The position numbers and the translations under genes are program-made. DNA of 64,000 bases, taken from positions 1-64,000 of the forward strand of contig JAFDWZ010000015.1 of NCBI GenBank assembly GCA_018268195.1, given 5' to 3'. How positions within the stretch are numbered: the first letter of the stretch is position 1; each line of letters starts with the position of its first letter. This DNA comes from Bacteroidota bacterium. GTDB lineage: Bacteria > Bacteroidota > Bacteroidia > AKYH767-A > OLB10. Positions 26,748 through 36,008 of this stretch are shown here, in pieces. The notes beneath the pieces are model-generated. The model was not told the origin of the DNA and made no database searches. It was given only the letters and a program-made list of their open reading frames with translations.

Positions 26748-27521
26748 ATGAGACAGGGGTTTCTTTTATGGCTATTGTGTATTGCGTTGTTTGCGTCCTG
26801 CAAAAAGGACGATGCCGTGGTGCAACCGATAAACATTTCAGACTCTTCTAATCATGCTAATGCAACGCAGACTCTGTCATTAAAAATTTCTCATAAATGC
26901 GGTAACAATCCATTATCATTAAACACAACTTATGCTGATACAACGGGAAGAATTTTTTCTTTCTCGGATTTCCGTTATTACATCAGCAATATTGTTCTGA
27001 TAAAAAACGATGGTAGTGAGTTGCCTCTTACGGGTAAAATTCTGCTGGCAGATGTCCAACAGTCTGATTATACATTAGGTCAAATTCCCATAGGGCAATA
27101 TCAGGGATTCCGATTTATGATAGGCATAGACTCGTCCATGAATCACAGCGACCCTGCATTGTATCCATCTTCCAGTCCGCTGAGTTATCAAAACCCTCCC
27201 ATGCACTGGGGGTGGAATGTAGGATATATCTTTATGAGAGCTGAGGGAAGTGTAGATACTTCGTTGGTACCATCAGGAAATTTAAACGGAGTACTTTCCT
27301 ATCATCTGGGCACGGACGAACTGGCTCGTGTGATAGACTTTCCTCAACACTCTTTCAACGTAACGGAATCTGCAGCAGCAACCATTCAGCTACAATTTGA
27401 TTTTCTGAAAATGCTGAGTAATGTGGATTTGCAAAGCGAAAACATTACACATTCTCTGCCACGCACCGGCCTCGAAGGAAAATTAGCAGATAACTGGTTA
27501 TCATCTTTCACCGTTCAATAA
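26748..27521 (+). CDS. MbnP-like lipoprotein (second copy)
   Basis: A 257-residue lipoprotein with lipobox LFASCKKDD (C18). It repeats the signatures of the upstream paralogue: FSFSDFRYYISNIVLIK, IGQYQGFRFMIGIDSSMNH, NPPMHWGWNVGYIFMRAEG and LSYHLGTDEL. It differs by an extra internal segment near the N-terminus (residues 25-55) with HKCGNN. The stop is only 2 nt before the start of the di-haem peroxidase gene, so this copy is the more likely direct partner of that enzyme. Copper-binding role is family knowledge; nothing here shows which metal is bound. Confidence 0.8.
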   Translation: MRQGFLLWLLCIALFASCKKDDAVVQPINISDSSNHANATQTLSLKISHKCGNNPLSLNTTYADTTGRIFSFSDFRYYISNIVLIKNDGSELPLTGKILLADVQQSDYTLGQIPIGQYQGFRFMIGIDSSMNHSDPALYPSSSPLSYQNPPMHWGWNVGYIFMRAEGSVDTSLVPSGNLNGVLSYHLGTDELARVIDFPQHSFNVTESAAATIQLQFDFLKMLSNVDLQSENITHSLPRTGLEGKLADNWLSSFTVQ

Positions 27522-27523
27522 TC

Positions 27524-28534
27524 ATGAGCAATAAAATTACAGGTGTCCTTTCGATAATAATTTTTGTAATTATTTCATCCATACTCATTACCTCCTGTCA
27601 TAAAGATGATGCAATAGATACGGGCAATGAAATATTAGAATTACCTGTTCCGACAGGGTTCCCATATCCTGATATTCCTGAAGACAATCAACCTACAAAA
27701 AATCGTATTGCATTAGGTAAGAAACTTTTTTTCGACCCCATCCTTTCACGCGACAGCACTATTTCATGTGCAAGTTGTCATCATGAGGATAAAAAAATGA
27801 CCGATGGTTTACCTGTATCGCAAGGCATAGACGGACGCCATGTGTTGCGCAATGGCATGACGGTGCTGAACGCAGCCTATCAACCCAATATGTTCTGGGA
27901 TGGAGGGTCGCCCACTCTTGAGCAACAGGTAACTGCTCCTATCGAGAGCCATGAAGAGATGGATTTTAATGTGCTTAAAGTTGTAGAACGATTAAAAAAT
28001 CATCCTGAATATCCGGCTCTCTTTTTAAAAGCGTACAACCTGGAGCCTTCGCCTTATACACTTACTCGTGCCATTGCAAATTTTGAGCGTACACTGTTTA
28101 CCGGAAAATCAAAATATGACGAATACCAGTACGATAAAAACATGAATGCTTTATCAGAATCAGAGAAGAGAGGTATGGATTTATTTTTCGGTGAGCGCGC
28201 AGAATGTTTTCACTGCCATGGCGGGTTTAATTTTACGGATTTTAGTTTTAAGAACAATGGTCTTTATTTGGTATATGCCGATTCAGGCCGGGCGAGAATT
28301 ACAACCCTGCACAGTGATGTAGGAAAATTTAAAGTACCTTCACTTCGCAATGTAGCACTTACTGCACCTTACATGCATGATGGCAGCATGGCAACACTTG
28401 AAGAAGTGGTTGAACATTACAGCTCCGGAGGAAAGGCACACTTTAATAAAAGTTTTCTGATTCAACCACTGAATCTGACGGAACAAGAAAAAACTGACTT
28501 GGTTAATTTTATGAAAGCACTTACAGACAAATAA
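27524..28534 (+). CDS. Di-haem cytochrome c peroxidase family protein (MbnH-like)
   Basis: A 336-residue lipoprotein (lipobox LITSCHKDD, C25) with two c-type haem motifs: CASCH (C82, C85, H86) and CFHCH (C228, C231, H232). GKKLFFDPILSRDSTI, VLNAAYQPNMFWDGG and VPSLRNVALTAPYMHDGS are typical of bacterial di-haem peroxidases. Members next to MbnP genes are MbnH enzymes, which oxidise a tryptophan of MbnP rather than detoxify peroxide. The 2-nt gap to the MbnP-like gene makes that reading likely. Periplasmic, membrane anchored. Intact. Confidence 0.88.
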   Translation: MSNKITGVLSIIIFVIISSILITSCHKDDAIDTGNEILELPVPTGFPYPDIPEDNQPTKNRIALGKKLFFDPILSRDSTISCASCHHEDKKMTDGLPVSQGIDGRHVLRNGMTVLNAAYQPNMFWDGGSPTLEQQVTAPIESHEEMDFNVLKVVERLKNHPEYPALFLKAYNLEPSPYTLTRAIANFERTLFTGKSKYDEYQYDKNMNALSESEKRGMDLFFGERAECFHCHGGFNFTDFSFKNNGLYLVYADSGRARITTLHSDVGKFKVPSLRNVALTAPYMHDGSMATLEEVVEHYSSGGKAHFNKSFLIQPLNLTEQEKTDLVNFMKALTDK

Positions 28535-28559
28535 TATATTATTTTAAAAAATCAGAAAT

Positions 28560-28979
28560 ATGAAACGCATGTTTAAGCTCACCGGAATAACTCTTGCAAT
28601 AATAGTGCTAACCACATCGTGCAAAAAAAAATCGAAAGATTGCGTTGCAGGTACGGGCGGAACCAATAGCATGATGGTTTACCTGAAGCATCATTCCAAG
28701 TTGATAACTTCACTGCCGGAACATGCTGATACCTTATTTATAAAATACAATTCAAACGATTTGCCCGGAGAAAATATTTCCGATTTTGACACCTATTATG
28801 TAGGCGATACGCTTACCGATCATTTTATGATTGACGGGTTAAACTGTGGCAATTATTATCTTTTTGGTGCAGCTTGGGACACTTCTATCACACAACGTGT
28901 GAAAGGTGGTATTCCGGTAACGATAGATGAAAATGCAGGTCAGGTTATGGTGAATATTCCTGTAACCGAAGTACATTAA
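28560..28979 (+). CDS. Small hypothetical lipoprotein
   Basis: A 139-residue protein with a lipoprotein signal (LAIIVLTTSCKKKSKDC). The mature part is mostly predicted strands (SMMVYLKHHSKLITSLPE, YYLFGAAWDTSITQRVKGGIPVTI) and may be one Ig-like or transthyretin-like beta domain. No enzyme motif is visible. It follows the di-haem peroxidase gene by 25 nt and is last in the metal/haem run; its stop overlaps the end of the convergent nadE gene by 4 nt. Function unknown. Confidence 0.55.
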   Translation: MKRMFKLTGITLAIIVLTTSCKKKSKDCVAGTGGTNSMMVYLKHHSKLITSLPEHADTLFIKYNSNDLPGENISDFDTYYVGDTLTDHFMIDGLNCGNYYLFGAAWDTSITQRVKGGIPVTIDENAGQVMVNIPVTEVH

Positions 28980-30601
28980 GAAAGATATTTCCCGGCAACA
29001 GGCATTCGTCTTCCAAATCCGAAAGCCTTTGTTGAAACTCTTAATACAGGCGCCAGTTGTCTGCGTTTATATTCATTGCGGTTAACCATCTTCAGCACGC
29101 GATGCACCAATTGCTCATCATGTCCTTCGGCAATTATACGTGCAGGGCCTTTACGCAGTTCAATATAATCATAAAGGATTTTGTCCAACACTTCATAAGG
29201 AGGAAGGGAGTCTGAATCTTTTTGTCCCGGACGCAATTCGGCACTGGGAGCTTTGGTAATTATGTTGCGAGGAATAATTTCTTTCTCGCGATTGATGTAT
29301 TCACATAGCTGATAAACTTCTGTTTTATACAAATCACCAATCACACTCAACCCCCCGCACATATCACCATACAGCGTACCATAACCCACCGCTATCTCAC
29401 TTTTGTTGGATGTGTTGAGCAGTATGTGACCAAATTTATTGCTGAGTGCCATGAGCAAATTTCCGCGAATTCGTGCCTGCAGGTTTTCTTCCGTAACATC
29501 AAACGGCCTGTTACCGAACAAAGGCTTGAGCAAATGAATCATAGATTCATACGCAGAATTAATTTCAATTTTTTCGACTTTAATTCCCATATTCCTGCAC
29601 AACTCTTCTGAATCTGAAACAGAGTGGCTGCTTGAAAATGCCGAAGGCAACATCACCGGTAAAATATTTTCAGGTCCGAGCACATGACCAGCAAGAACCG
29701 TTACCAATGCGCTATCAACTCCTCCCGAAAGACCCAATATGGCTTTGGTAAATCCCATTTTCGAAAAGTAATCTTTGATACCAAGCGTCAGAGCCCGATA
29801 GATAAGTTCATACTTTTCGTTTTTAGATTCTTGTATAGCAATCTGTTTTTCGGTATCAAGTAAAATTAATTTCTCTTCGAAATACGGGCCTTCATGGATA
29901 AGTTCGCCTGCTGCATTAAATGCCAGTGAACCTCCATCAAAAATTATCTCTGTTTGTGCGCCAACATGATTTACGTAAATCAGCGGCAATTTATATTGCT
30001 TTACATTTCGCAACAGTATGGCCTTGCGTTTCTGAGCATGCTCATAATCAAACGGAGATGCTGCAATATTGATAATGAGAGAAGGTTTCTCTTTTATCAA
30101 CTCTTCCATTGGCGAATGAATATACATCGGGTCATCCTCCACATTCCACAAATCTTCGCAAATGGTAAGAGCAATCTTCTGTCCTTTAAAAGAAATACAT
30201 TCAAAATTTCTTCCCGGTTCAAAATAACGGTATTCATCAAAAATATCATACGTTGGCAGCAATGCCTTGTGCACGATGGATTGTACCTTTCCGCTATGAA
30301 TAAAGTAAGCAGAGTTAAACAGGTTTTTACCTTCGAGCACAGGGTTGCGTGACGGGCATCCTACAATAGCTGCTATATGGGTGCATGATGCTGCAATTTT
30401 TTCAATAGCCATGTTACACCGCTCAATAAAATCATCAAACTCCAGAAAATCCAGAGGAGGGTAAGCCGTAACGGCAAGTTCAGGGAAAACAATCAGATCG
30501 GCACCGGCAGCTTCTGCCCGGGCAATAGCATCGGTAATTTTTTGTGTGTTCTGTTCAAAATTGCCCACATGAAAGTTGGTTTGGGCAAGAGCTATTTGCA
30601 T
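28976..30601 (-). CDS. nadE: Glutamine-dependent NAD+ synthetase
   Basis: Last step of NAD biosynthesis: amidates deamido-NAD+ using ammonia from glutamine. The 541-residue two-domain form has an N-terminal nitrilase-like glutaminase with the Glu-Lys-Cys triad in VFPELAVTAYPPLD, KALLPTYDIFDEYRYFEPG and LTICEDLWN. The C-terminal ATP-pyrophosphatase synthetase domain has LGLSGGVDSALVTVLAGHVLG (SGGxDS loop), NTSNKSEIAVGYGTLYGDMCGG and a C-terminal KRRQLAPVLRVSTKAFG. The start at 30601 (QIALAQTNFHVGNF) fits the family. The TACCTTTG promoter box lies about 18 nt upstream. Intact and monocistronic. Confidence 0.95.
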   Translation of the reverse strand: MQIALAQTNFHVGNFEQNTQKITDAIARAEAAGADLIVFPELAVTAYPPLDFLEFDDFIERCNMAIEKIAASCTHIAAIVGCPSRNPVLEGKNLFNSAYFIHSGKVQSIVHKALLPTYDIFDEYRYFEPGRNFECISFKGQKIALTICEDLWNVEDDPMYIHSPMEELIKEKPSLIINIAASPFDYEHAQKRKAILLRNVKQYKLPLIYVNHVGAQTEIIFDGGSLAFNAAGELIHEGPYFEEKLILLDTEKQIAIQESKNEKYELIYRALTLGIKDYFSKMGFTKAILGLSGGVDSALVTVLAGHVLGPENILPVMLPSAFSSSHSVSDSEELCRNMGIKVEKIEINSAYESMIHLLKPLFGNRPFDVTEENLQARIRGNLLMALSNKFGHILLNTSNKSEIAVGYGTLYGDMCGGLSVIGDLYKTEVYQLCEYINREKEIIPRNIITKAPSAELRPGQKDSDSLPPYEVLDKILYDYIELRKGPARIIAEGHDEQLVHRVLKMVNRNEYKRRQLAPVLRVSTKAFGFGRRMPVAGKYLS

Positions 30602-30618
30602 AATAAAATATTGTGATG

Positions 30619-30626
30619 CAAAGGTA
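30619..30626 (-). promoter_or_regulatory. Predicted -7 promoter box of nadE
   Basis: TACCTTTG on the minus strand matches TAnnTTTG and lies 18 nt upstream of the nadE ATG. Confidence 0.55.
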
Positions 30627-30756
30627 GGGTTCTCCGTGAAATGTTTAAATTAAAATATCTTGACCTATATCAAAACTTATTGCTTAAATTCGCGTTTATA
30701 CCGTTTCATTTATCTTACAGACAAACCAATTTAAACATTCCATAAAAAACACGTGT

Positions 30757-31185
30757 ATGAACAAAATTCTGAATCCCTGGTCAAATGACAGAGTTAAAGA
30801 TTTTTTAGTGCTATTTTTAAGATTGGCAGTAGGTGCATTATTGCTATCACATGGTTACCCCAAGTTACAGAAATTGTTATCAGGCGATCCTATAGAGTTT
30901 GCTTCGGTGATGGGTATGAGTCAGAAAACATCTCTGATGCTGGCTATGTTTGCAGAATATATTTGTGCAATAATGGTGATGCTGGGTTTGTTCACAAGGC
31001 TTGCTGCAATTCCAATAATAATTACCATGCTGGTTATTGTTTTGCATATAAAAAGTAATGGAACCCTATCGGAGAGAGAATTGCCTCTTCTGTATTTGAT
31101 TTTTTACATTTTCATCCTTTTCTCCGGAGCAGGAAAACACTCCTTAGATAATATTATTTGCAAGTTTTTAAAGCGTAAAAATTAA
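30757..31185 (+). CDS. DoxX-family membrane protein
   Basis: A 142-residue inner-membrane protein with four predicted helices: LVLFLRLAVGALLLSHGYPK, SLMLAMFAEYICAIMVMLG, AAIPIIITMLVIVLHI and LLYLIFYIFILFSGAG. The HGYPKLQKL motif at the end of the first helix and the GKHSLD near the C-terminus are typical of DoxX. The role of most DoxX proteins is unsettled; some are linked to quinone redox or oxidative stress. Single gene. Confidence 0.82.
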   Translation: MNKILNPWSNDRVKDFLVLFLRLAVGALLLSHGYPKLQKLLSGDPIEFASVMGMSQKTSLMLAMFAEYICAIMVMLGLFTRLAAIPIIITMLVIVLHIKSNGTLSERELPLLYLIFYIFILFSGAGKHSLDNIICKFLKRKN

Positions 31186-31436
31186 ATTGTTAGGGTGAGA
31201 GTTAACTCCTCCTTCTATTTAAAAACTTATAATTATGTAAGTTAGAAAAATCATTCTTACGTACAGTTGTTTATTACTACAACCGGGAAACCTATGGGCC
31301 TACAACTTCCGTATTATTATTATAATTCATTGCCCAATTATTTTTGAGGATGTGATGCAACACAAACCAGTTGTGCCTGTTTGACAACGAACCTCCCCAG
31401 CCCTTTACCCCCGAAGGTGGAACTGCCCGCGTGAAT

Positions 31437-31658
31437 GCCAATCCAACTACAGTAAGTTTTACTTTGTAATTGAATGTGCAACCGGTTGCAGGAGAAATGC
31501 AGGTTTAGGATGTGATGGGCAAACTTTTGTTAAAAGAATATGTGGCACCATAGAGTCAGTTTAAAAAGGTTGATATAAGCCACTTTTCAAATGGGATTTA
31601 CTTATGTAAGTTGAAATGGGGAAATATTCTTTCAACTGTGGAGGTTGTGAAGGAGTAG
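31437..31658 (+). pseudogene. Relic of a type IX secretion C-terminal sorting domain
   Basis: One frame over about 74 codons encodes a recognisable T9SS type A sorting domain: ANPTTVSFTL, then VQPVAGEMQV, DVMGKLLLKEYV and FKKVDISHFSNGIYLC, with the terminal VEVVKE before a stop. Three in-frame stops interrupt it (TAA 31467-31469, TAG 31506-31508, TAG 31551-31553) and no upstream coding body is left. It is the decayed tail of a large secreted protein gene and implies that the ancestor used T9SS. Confidence 0.8.
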
Positions 31659-31709
31659 TTCCTTTTTTGAGAGGAGGAGAAAATTTTGCAATGTCGTGTC
31701 GTTTTGTGT

Positions 31710-32204
31710 TCATAACGTTTGGATAAAGTAAGCTAAAAGTAAAACGAAAATTATAAGGTCGGTCCATAATGCAAATCTTTCATTTATGCCCGAAGTATTT
31801 TTCAGTCCGTGTTGAACGCCTGCTATGCCGTAATAAAGTCCGCTTGCAAATGCACTTACCGTTCTCCACTCCGGTTTGAATAACGAAACAATGCCAACAA
31901 GTCCGAAACAAATGTTGGCGAAACCTAACTCACGAAGTATTGGAAAACTGTCAGGGCTGTCAATATGAAAAATTTGTTTAGCGGTAAACTCCGGGTTTTT
32001 CACTTGTTTGATACCTGCCAAAAATAAACGAAGTCCAACTGCTGAAAAAATAAACCACTTACTAAAAAGTTCAAACGTCAGCGCTGTGTCAGTTATGATA
32101 TGTTCTGCTATAAAACCAATTGTCGGAATAACTAATGTCAAAGTCGTTACACTAATGATGTAAAACTTGTTTGGTTTATCGTCATTATTTTCTGTAGTCA
32201 TCAT
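31710..32204 (-). CDS. Small multi-helix membrane protein (DUF6790-like)
   Basis: A 164-residue protein with about four membrane helices: FYIISVTTLTLVIPTIGFIA, WFIFSAVGLRLFLAG, GFANICFGLVGIVSLF and WTDLIIFVLLLAYFIQ, and a conserved-looking ASGLYYGIAGVQHGLKN between them. The GLxYGIAGxxH pattern recalls the uncharacterised DUF6790 family; I am not certain of this. First gene of the accessory region, followed (at its 5' side) by a copy of the cassette repeat. Function unknown. Confidence 0.6.
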   Translation of the reverse strand: MMTTENNDDKPNKFYIISVTTLTLVIPTIGFIAEHIITDTALTFELFSKWFIFSAVGLRLFLAGIKQVKNPEFTAKQIFHIDSPDSFPILRELGFANICFGLVGIVSLFKPEWRTVSAFASGLYYGIAGVQHGLKNTSGINERFALWTDLIIFVLLLAYFIQTL

Positions 32205-32277
32205 TTTGTATTTAACAGTTAGTTTCTAGCAATCACTTTCAAGTTTGCACTGTCGCGCAGCGGTTGCCGATAACCCT

Positions 32278-32572
32278 CAGTCCATCTAAAAACTTCCGGT
32301 ACCCTTCAAAAGTAATTATTTTCCGTTTCGGAAAGTAATTAGAAGGCTTTTAAAAAAGTAAACTTGGAAAGTGCAAAGTGAGTTGTGAAAATTATCGTGC
32401 GGCATTTTTGAGCTAAATGCGTTAATCAATACAGCCTGTGTGCGGTTGGCTCCTTGTATGTATAAGATGAAGTAAATATACATCAACACATACGTTCGTG
32501 GTTACTTTCCTTTAAAAAGTATTCAACAAATACATTTGGAGTGTTCATACGGTTCGAGCATTTGCGAAGTGG
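32278..32572. repeat. Intergenic cassette repeat, copy 1 (near full length)
   Basis: Starts CAGTCCATCTAAAAACTTCC and ends near TTTGCGAAGTGG. It shares with the copies at 44143, 54274, 57892 and 59553 the landmarks CCCTTCAAAAGTAATTATTT, TTTCGGAAAGT, TTTTAAAAAAGTAAA, TCCTTGTATGTAT, CATCAACACATACGTT and ATTCAACAAATACATT, in the same order and orientation. TGCCCTTC-type and GAAGGGC-type segments make an internal inverted repeat in several copies. It lies immediately 3' of the type III res gene. Confidence 0.85.
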
Positions 32573-32587
32573 ATGGTTTTGAAAACT

Positions 32588-35164
32588 CTATTCGTTCAAT
32601 GTGTTTTCTAAAGTCTTTTTAAATTCGTTTTCGTTGTTGTAGTTGTAGAACGGAACTGCTGTTATCAAATAAGTGTCTGTATGGATCTTGATAGTCTTTT
32701 GTTCGGTTCTTATTTCTTTCAAAAAGTCTTCTTTCCATTTGTCGTGTCCTAAAAGGTGGTTTCCTTTCGGCTCTATGAAAACCTGAAATGTCATTTGCTC
32801 TCCGCCAAGTTGTTTGCAAAACAATAAAAAGTCTGGTTCAAAAGCTCGTCCGAGTTTGTCAAAGATTTTGATTTCTCTCTCGTTTCGGATTAGGTAAATG
32901 TTTTCAAACTTTTGATTGAGACCTTCAAAACGTCTGGAAAACAGTTCTACAAATTTCTTCTCTTCACTTGTACCATAGTTGGCATTGTAAACATACCAAG
33001 GCTCGTTGGCTACTAAAGTTTCTTGTCGGTCTGCTCTTTCGCTGTCTTTGTAAACTTTGATTTCCTTGTCCTTGAAAACTTTATGAATTGGCTCTTTGAT
33101 ATAGTCTGAGCCTTCGTATTCTGTTGAATTGCTCTTTATATCTGCTTCAATGCTTTGCAAAAGTCCGTTTAAGGCTTGTAAATAGTCGAAATGGTTTATT
33201 TCCTTTAATCTGTCTGCTGTCCCGCTAAATGTAATTTCTAAGCCTGCTAAAAAGGCTGTGCTTTCAATGAAATTGGATAGAGAACCAACACTCGGAAAGT
33301 AATGAGATAAACTGTCAAAGTAGAAAAAAGGGTTTTGACTTAAAGCAAAGCGAATAGTGTTCTTTCGAATTTCAGTTAGTTTAGTGTCTTTGGCTTTGAT
33401 TGCTTCCGATTCAGTAATATCAGCACCTGCAAACGCACTAGTCATACGACCAACACCTGAAGATAAAGTGTGGCGATAGTTAGTTCTATTTACTCCCAAA
33501 TCTGCAAATGATTTTATGTTGTCAAAGCTCTTAGGGAGTTTTTTGTTGTAGAAAACGTGTCCGTCACGATAAAAATCTGTTTCCTTAAAGTCCATTTTTA
33601 AGGTTAGCTGTTTGGTTACAAGGTTTTCATCATCTTCATAAATACCCGAATCCACAAGTGCTTTCTTCAATTCAGAAATGTATCGGCTATCTTCTTTGGT
33701 ATGGTAATACAGTTCTTCCAATGTTTTTAAGTCATTGGAAATATCATCATCAAATTTTCGGGTAAACTTGTCTTGTCCTTCTTCCAATGCAAAAGGATAA
33801 TATCTTGCACCTCTACCAATTAATTGGGCTTCTGAAAGTGTTGTTTTGCCCGGCTTTCCATTTTTTCCATCTCGGTCTTCATAAAGGCGAACAATGTCAA
33901 ACAAATTCAAAACGTCCCAGCCTTCATTTAATTTCTGCACGGCAAAAACGGCACGGATTGGATTGTTGGGTTCTTCAAGTGTGTTTAATAGTCTATCACT
34001 TTCAGCTCCTTCCTGCTGTTTCTTTTTATCCTTACTGTCTGACTCATTGGCACTCAAACAATTTTCAAATCTAAAATTGGCTTGAATGCGTTTTACAATT
34101 TCATTTGCTGAAATGCCTTTGGCTTCAAAAAATCGGAAAGCCTTTTGAACGATTGGAACAGTAGAGGTTTTATGAATTTTCTCCACCATTGCCACCGAAA
34201 AATCATCAATCAGTTTATGAAAGTTCTCTTTGTTCTTTTCCGATTCTGCAATGGTTTTTTTTGCTTTGAAAAGAATTACGGGCTTTAAATTGATATTGTT
34301 TGAAGTTGCCAATTCCTGACGATACAAGTTCAAAATCAAGGCTTGAATGATTCTCTCTTGCTCGTCATACAAAGAACGGATAAGATTAATTTCTTTTGAA
34401 TACTTGTCTTTACGAAACTCGGCAAGGTCGTATTTAAAAATTACTTTGTCTTGATAGTGTTTTACCAATTCCGCTGTTTCAGTGTCAATGGTTGCCGTGA
34501 ACTCCAACAAGATATTTTCAAAATTGGAATCGTGAATTTTCTTTACGGTGTCTTCCCAACTGCCGAACAGTTTACCCGACCTTGTTCCTGCTACCAAGTG
34601 GTGAGCTTCGTCAGCAATCAAAACCAATTTTTTGTCCTTAAAATCTTCATAGGTTACGCTGTTTTCTTTTGTATTGTTCAGGTCAATATGAAGCTGTTGA
34701 ATAGTTGTAAACTTCAAATTGATATTTTGAATGTCTGCTTCTTCAAAGTTTTCAATTTCTTTGATTAAGACTTCTTTTCCATCAATCACAATTTTGTCAT
34801 TAAACAAGTATTTTGAAGCCTGAGGATTCAGAAAATTGTCTTTGGTTTTTTGAATGATATTGTTGCTGTTTACAAAAAACAAAAAATTGCGATAGCCTTT
34901 TTGGTATAGGTGCAACATCAAACCTGCCATTATCAAAGTCTTACCGCTACCTGTTGCCATATTGTAGAGCAAGTGAAACGGTCTTTTAGGTTTGCCTCCA
35001 AAATCTTCTGAATCGCACAATATAAAACGCTGAAAAGCTTCAATTTGATAAGGTCGCTGACCAAATCCGGACTTTAAATTGTCGGTTATGTGATTAGGAA
35101 CAGTAACTTGTGCTATGGCTCTTTTACCAAATTCCTGTACCAATATGTCATATAAAAACGCCAT
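32588..35164 (-). CDS. Type III restriction enzyme, Res subunit (helicase-nuclease)
   Basis: Restriction subunit that, with Mod, translocates along DNA and cuts unmethylated foreign DNA. The 858-residue protein has an SF2 helicase: Walker A YNMATGSGKTLIMAGLMLHL, Walker B VLIADEAHHLV, FTATIDTETAE (motif III) and AQLIGRGARYYPF (motif VI). At the C-terminus a PD-(D/E)xK-type nuclease is indicated by FEPDFLLF, followed by QVFIEPKGNHL (the E-x-K pair). Length and order match Res. The start overlaps the BRO-type gene's stop by 1 nt, so it is translated from the same five-gene operon as Mod. All core motifs look intact. Confidence 0.93.
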   Translation of the reverse strand: MAFLYDILVQEFGKRAIAQVTVPNHITDNLKSGFGQRPYQIEAFQRFILCDSEDFGGKPKRPFHLLYNMATGSGKTLIMAGLMLHLYQKGYRNFLFFVNSNNIIQKTKDNFLNPQASKYLFNDKIVIDGKEVLIKEIENFEEADIQNINLKFTTIQQLHIDLNNTKENSVTYEDFKDKKLVLIADEAHHLVAGTRSGKLFGSWEDTVKKIHDSNFENILLEFTATIDTETAELVKHYQDKVIFKYDLAEFRKDKYSKEINLIRSLYDEQERIIQALILNLYRQELATSNNINLKPVILFKAKKTIAESEKNKENFHKLIDDFSVAMVEKIHKTSTVPIVQKAFRFFEAKGISANEIVKRIQANFRFENCLSANESDSKDKKKQQEGAESDRLLNTLEEPNNPIRAVFAVQKLNEGWDVLNLFDIVRLYEDRDGKNGKPGKTTLSEAQLIGRGARYYPFALEEGQDKFTRKFDDDISNDLKTLEELYYHTKEDSRYISELKKALVDSGIYEDDENLVTKQLTLKMDFKETDFYRDGHVFYNKKLPKSFDNIKSFADLGVNRTNYRHTLSSGVGRMTSAFAGADITESEAIKAKDTKLTEIRKNTIRFALSQNPFFYFDSLSHYFPSVGSLSNFIESTAFLAGLEITFSGTADRLKEINHFDYLQALNGLLQSIEADIKSNSTEYEGSDYIKEPIHKVFKDKEIKVYKDSERADRQETLVANEPWYVYNANYGTSEEKKFVELFSRRFEGLNQKFENIYLIRNEREIKIFDKLGRAFEPDFLLFCKQLGGEQMTFQVFIEPKGNHLLGHDKWKEDFLKEIRTEQKTIKIHTDTYLITAVPFYNYNNENEFKKTLENTLNE

Positions 35165-36003
35165 TATTCTATTTCCTTGTTTTTATTAGGTAAAATCATT
35201 TTTTTTGCAGATAATTTAGAAACAACTTTTTTCCCTGTTTTTTCTTCAATTTCTTTTCGAGTATTACCGGCAATAGTTCCTCCTTGTTTGGCTATTTTTT
35301 TGCTTTCAAAAAAGTGTTTTGGTTTTTTCTCTTTACTGATTTCGGTAGTGGTAGCTTCTGCCAACATATTAAGAACCAGTTCCAGGTTGGTCATATTATC
35401 ACGCAGATTTTCCTTTTTCAGGTCTTTGAATTTTTTGTATTGTCTGACCGAAAATCCACTCCATGCCTTAGTAATTTCATCGGTTAAAATAGCGTATTCC
35501 TGCCCTTTTTTTACACCTCGTTTATCCCATTCATCGGTAAGCTCTTTTCTTATTTCAATGCTTTTGAGCCGTTGATTAATCCATTCTTTACTATATCCTT
35601 TTTTCAGATAGGTTTCCATCAGTCGGTCAATACCGATTTCCGGATCTTCTATTTCGTCAATTCGTTCTCGTGCTACTTGGGCTATCCACAATTTGAAAGG
35701 CTCTGCTTTTGGTGACGGAATACTTTGTATCAATCTAAAAAGTTGTTCTGTATTTGCTACATCGGTTAATCTCATTTTGCCGTCTTCTGCCATCATTTTC
35801 AACTGTCCGATTTTTTCGGACAGTTCACTTCCTTCTTTTTTGAGTTTAGTTTTTAGGTCGTTCCAGTATTTTCTGGGTCTGTCGGTTTGTGTTAAAATCT
35901 CAATCACATCTATAATAGAAAAATACCATTTTTCTTCTTCTTCATTCCACGAAGTTCTTACCCTTTTATCTTCAAATACCTTGAGTGCAAATCTGTTAGT
36001 CAT
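35164..36003 (-). CDS. BRO/antirepressor-like protein inside the type III R-M operon
   Basis: A 279-residue cytoplasmic protein. The first ~110 residues resemble the Bro-N fold: FEDKRVRTSWNEEEEKWYFS, then VIEILTQTDRPRKYWNDLKT and LRLTDVANTEQLFRLI-like text (here MRLTDVANTEQLFRLIQ). The middle is helical, and the C-terminus is basic (KKPKHFFESKKIAKQGGTIA, KKVVSKLSAKK), suggesting DNA binding. Such proteins occur in phages as antirepressors and in genomic islands. Position between mod and res, with gaps of 5 nt and -1 nt, implies co-expression in fixed ratio with the R-M enzyme. Whether it regulates or modifies the system is unknown. Confidence 0.75.
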   Translation of the reverse strand: MTNRFALKVFEDKRVRTSWNEEEEKWYFSIIDVIEILTQTDRPRKYWNDLKTKLKKEGSELSEKIGQLKMMAEDGKMRLTDVANTEQLFRLIQSIPSPKAEPFKLWIAQVARERIDEIEDPEIGIDRLMETYLKKGYSKEWINQRLKSIEIRKELTDEWDKRGVKKGQEYAILTDEITKAWSGFSVRQYKKFKDLKKENLRDNMTNLELVLNMLAEATTTEISKEKKPKHFFESKKIAKQGGTIAGNTRKEIEEKTGKKVVSKLSAKKMILPNKNKEIE

Positions 36004-36008
36004 ACTGA

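Noticed and set aside
31561-31767. Minus-strand open frame of about 68 codons
   Set aside because: Overlaps the T9SS sorting-domain relic and the membrane-protein gene end; no own protein character.
32278-32572. Cassette repeat as an insertion sequence
   Set aside because: It has no coding frame and no terminal inverted repeats with target duplications; all copies keep one orientation next to gene ends.
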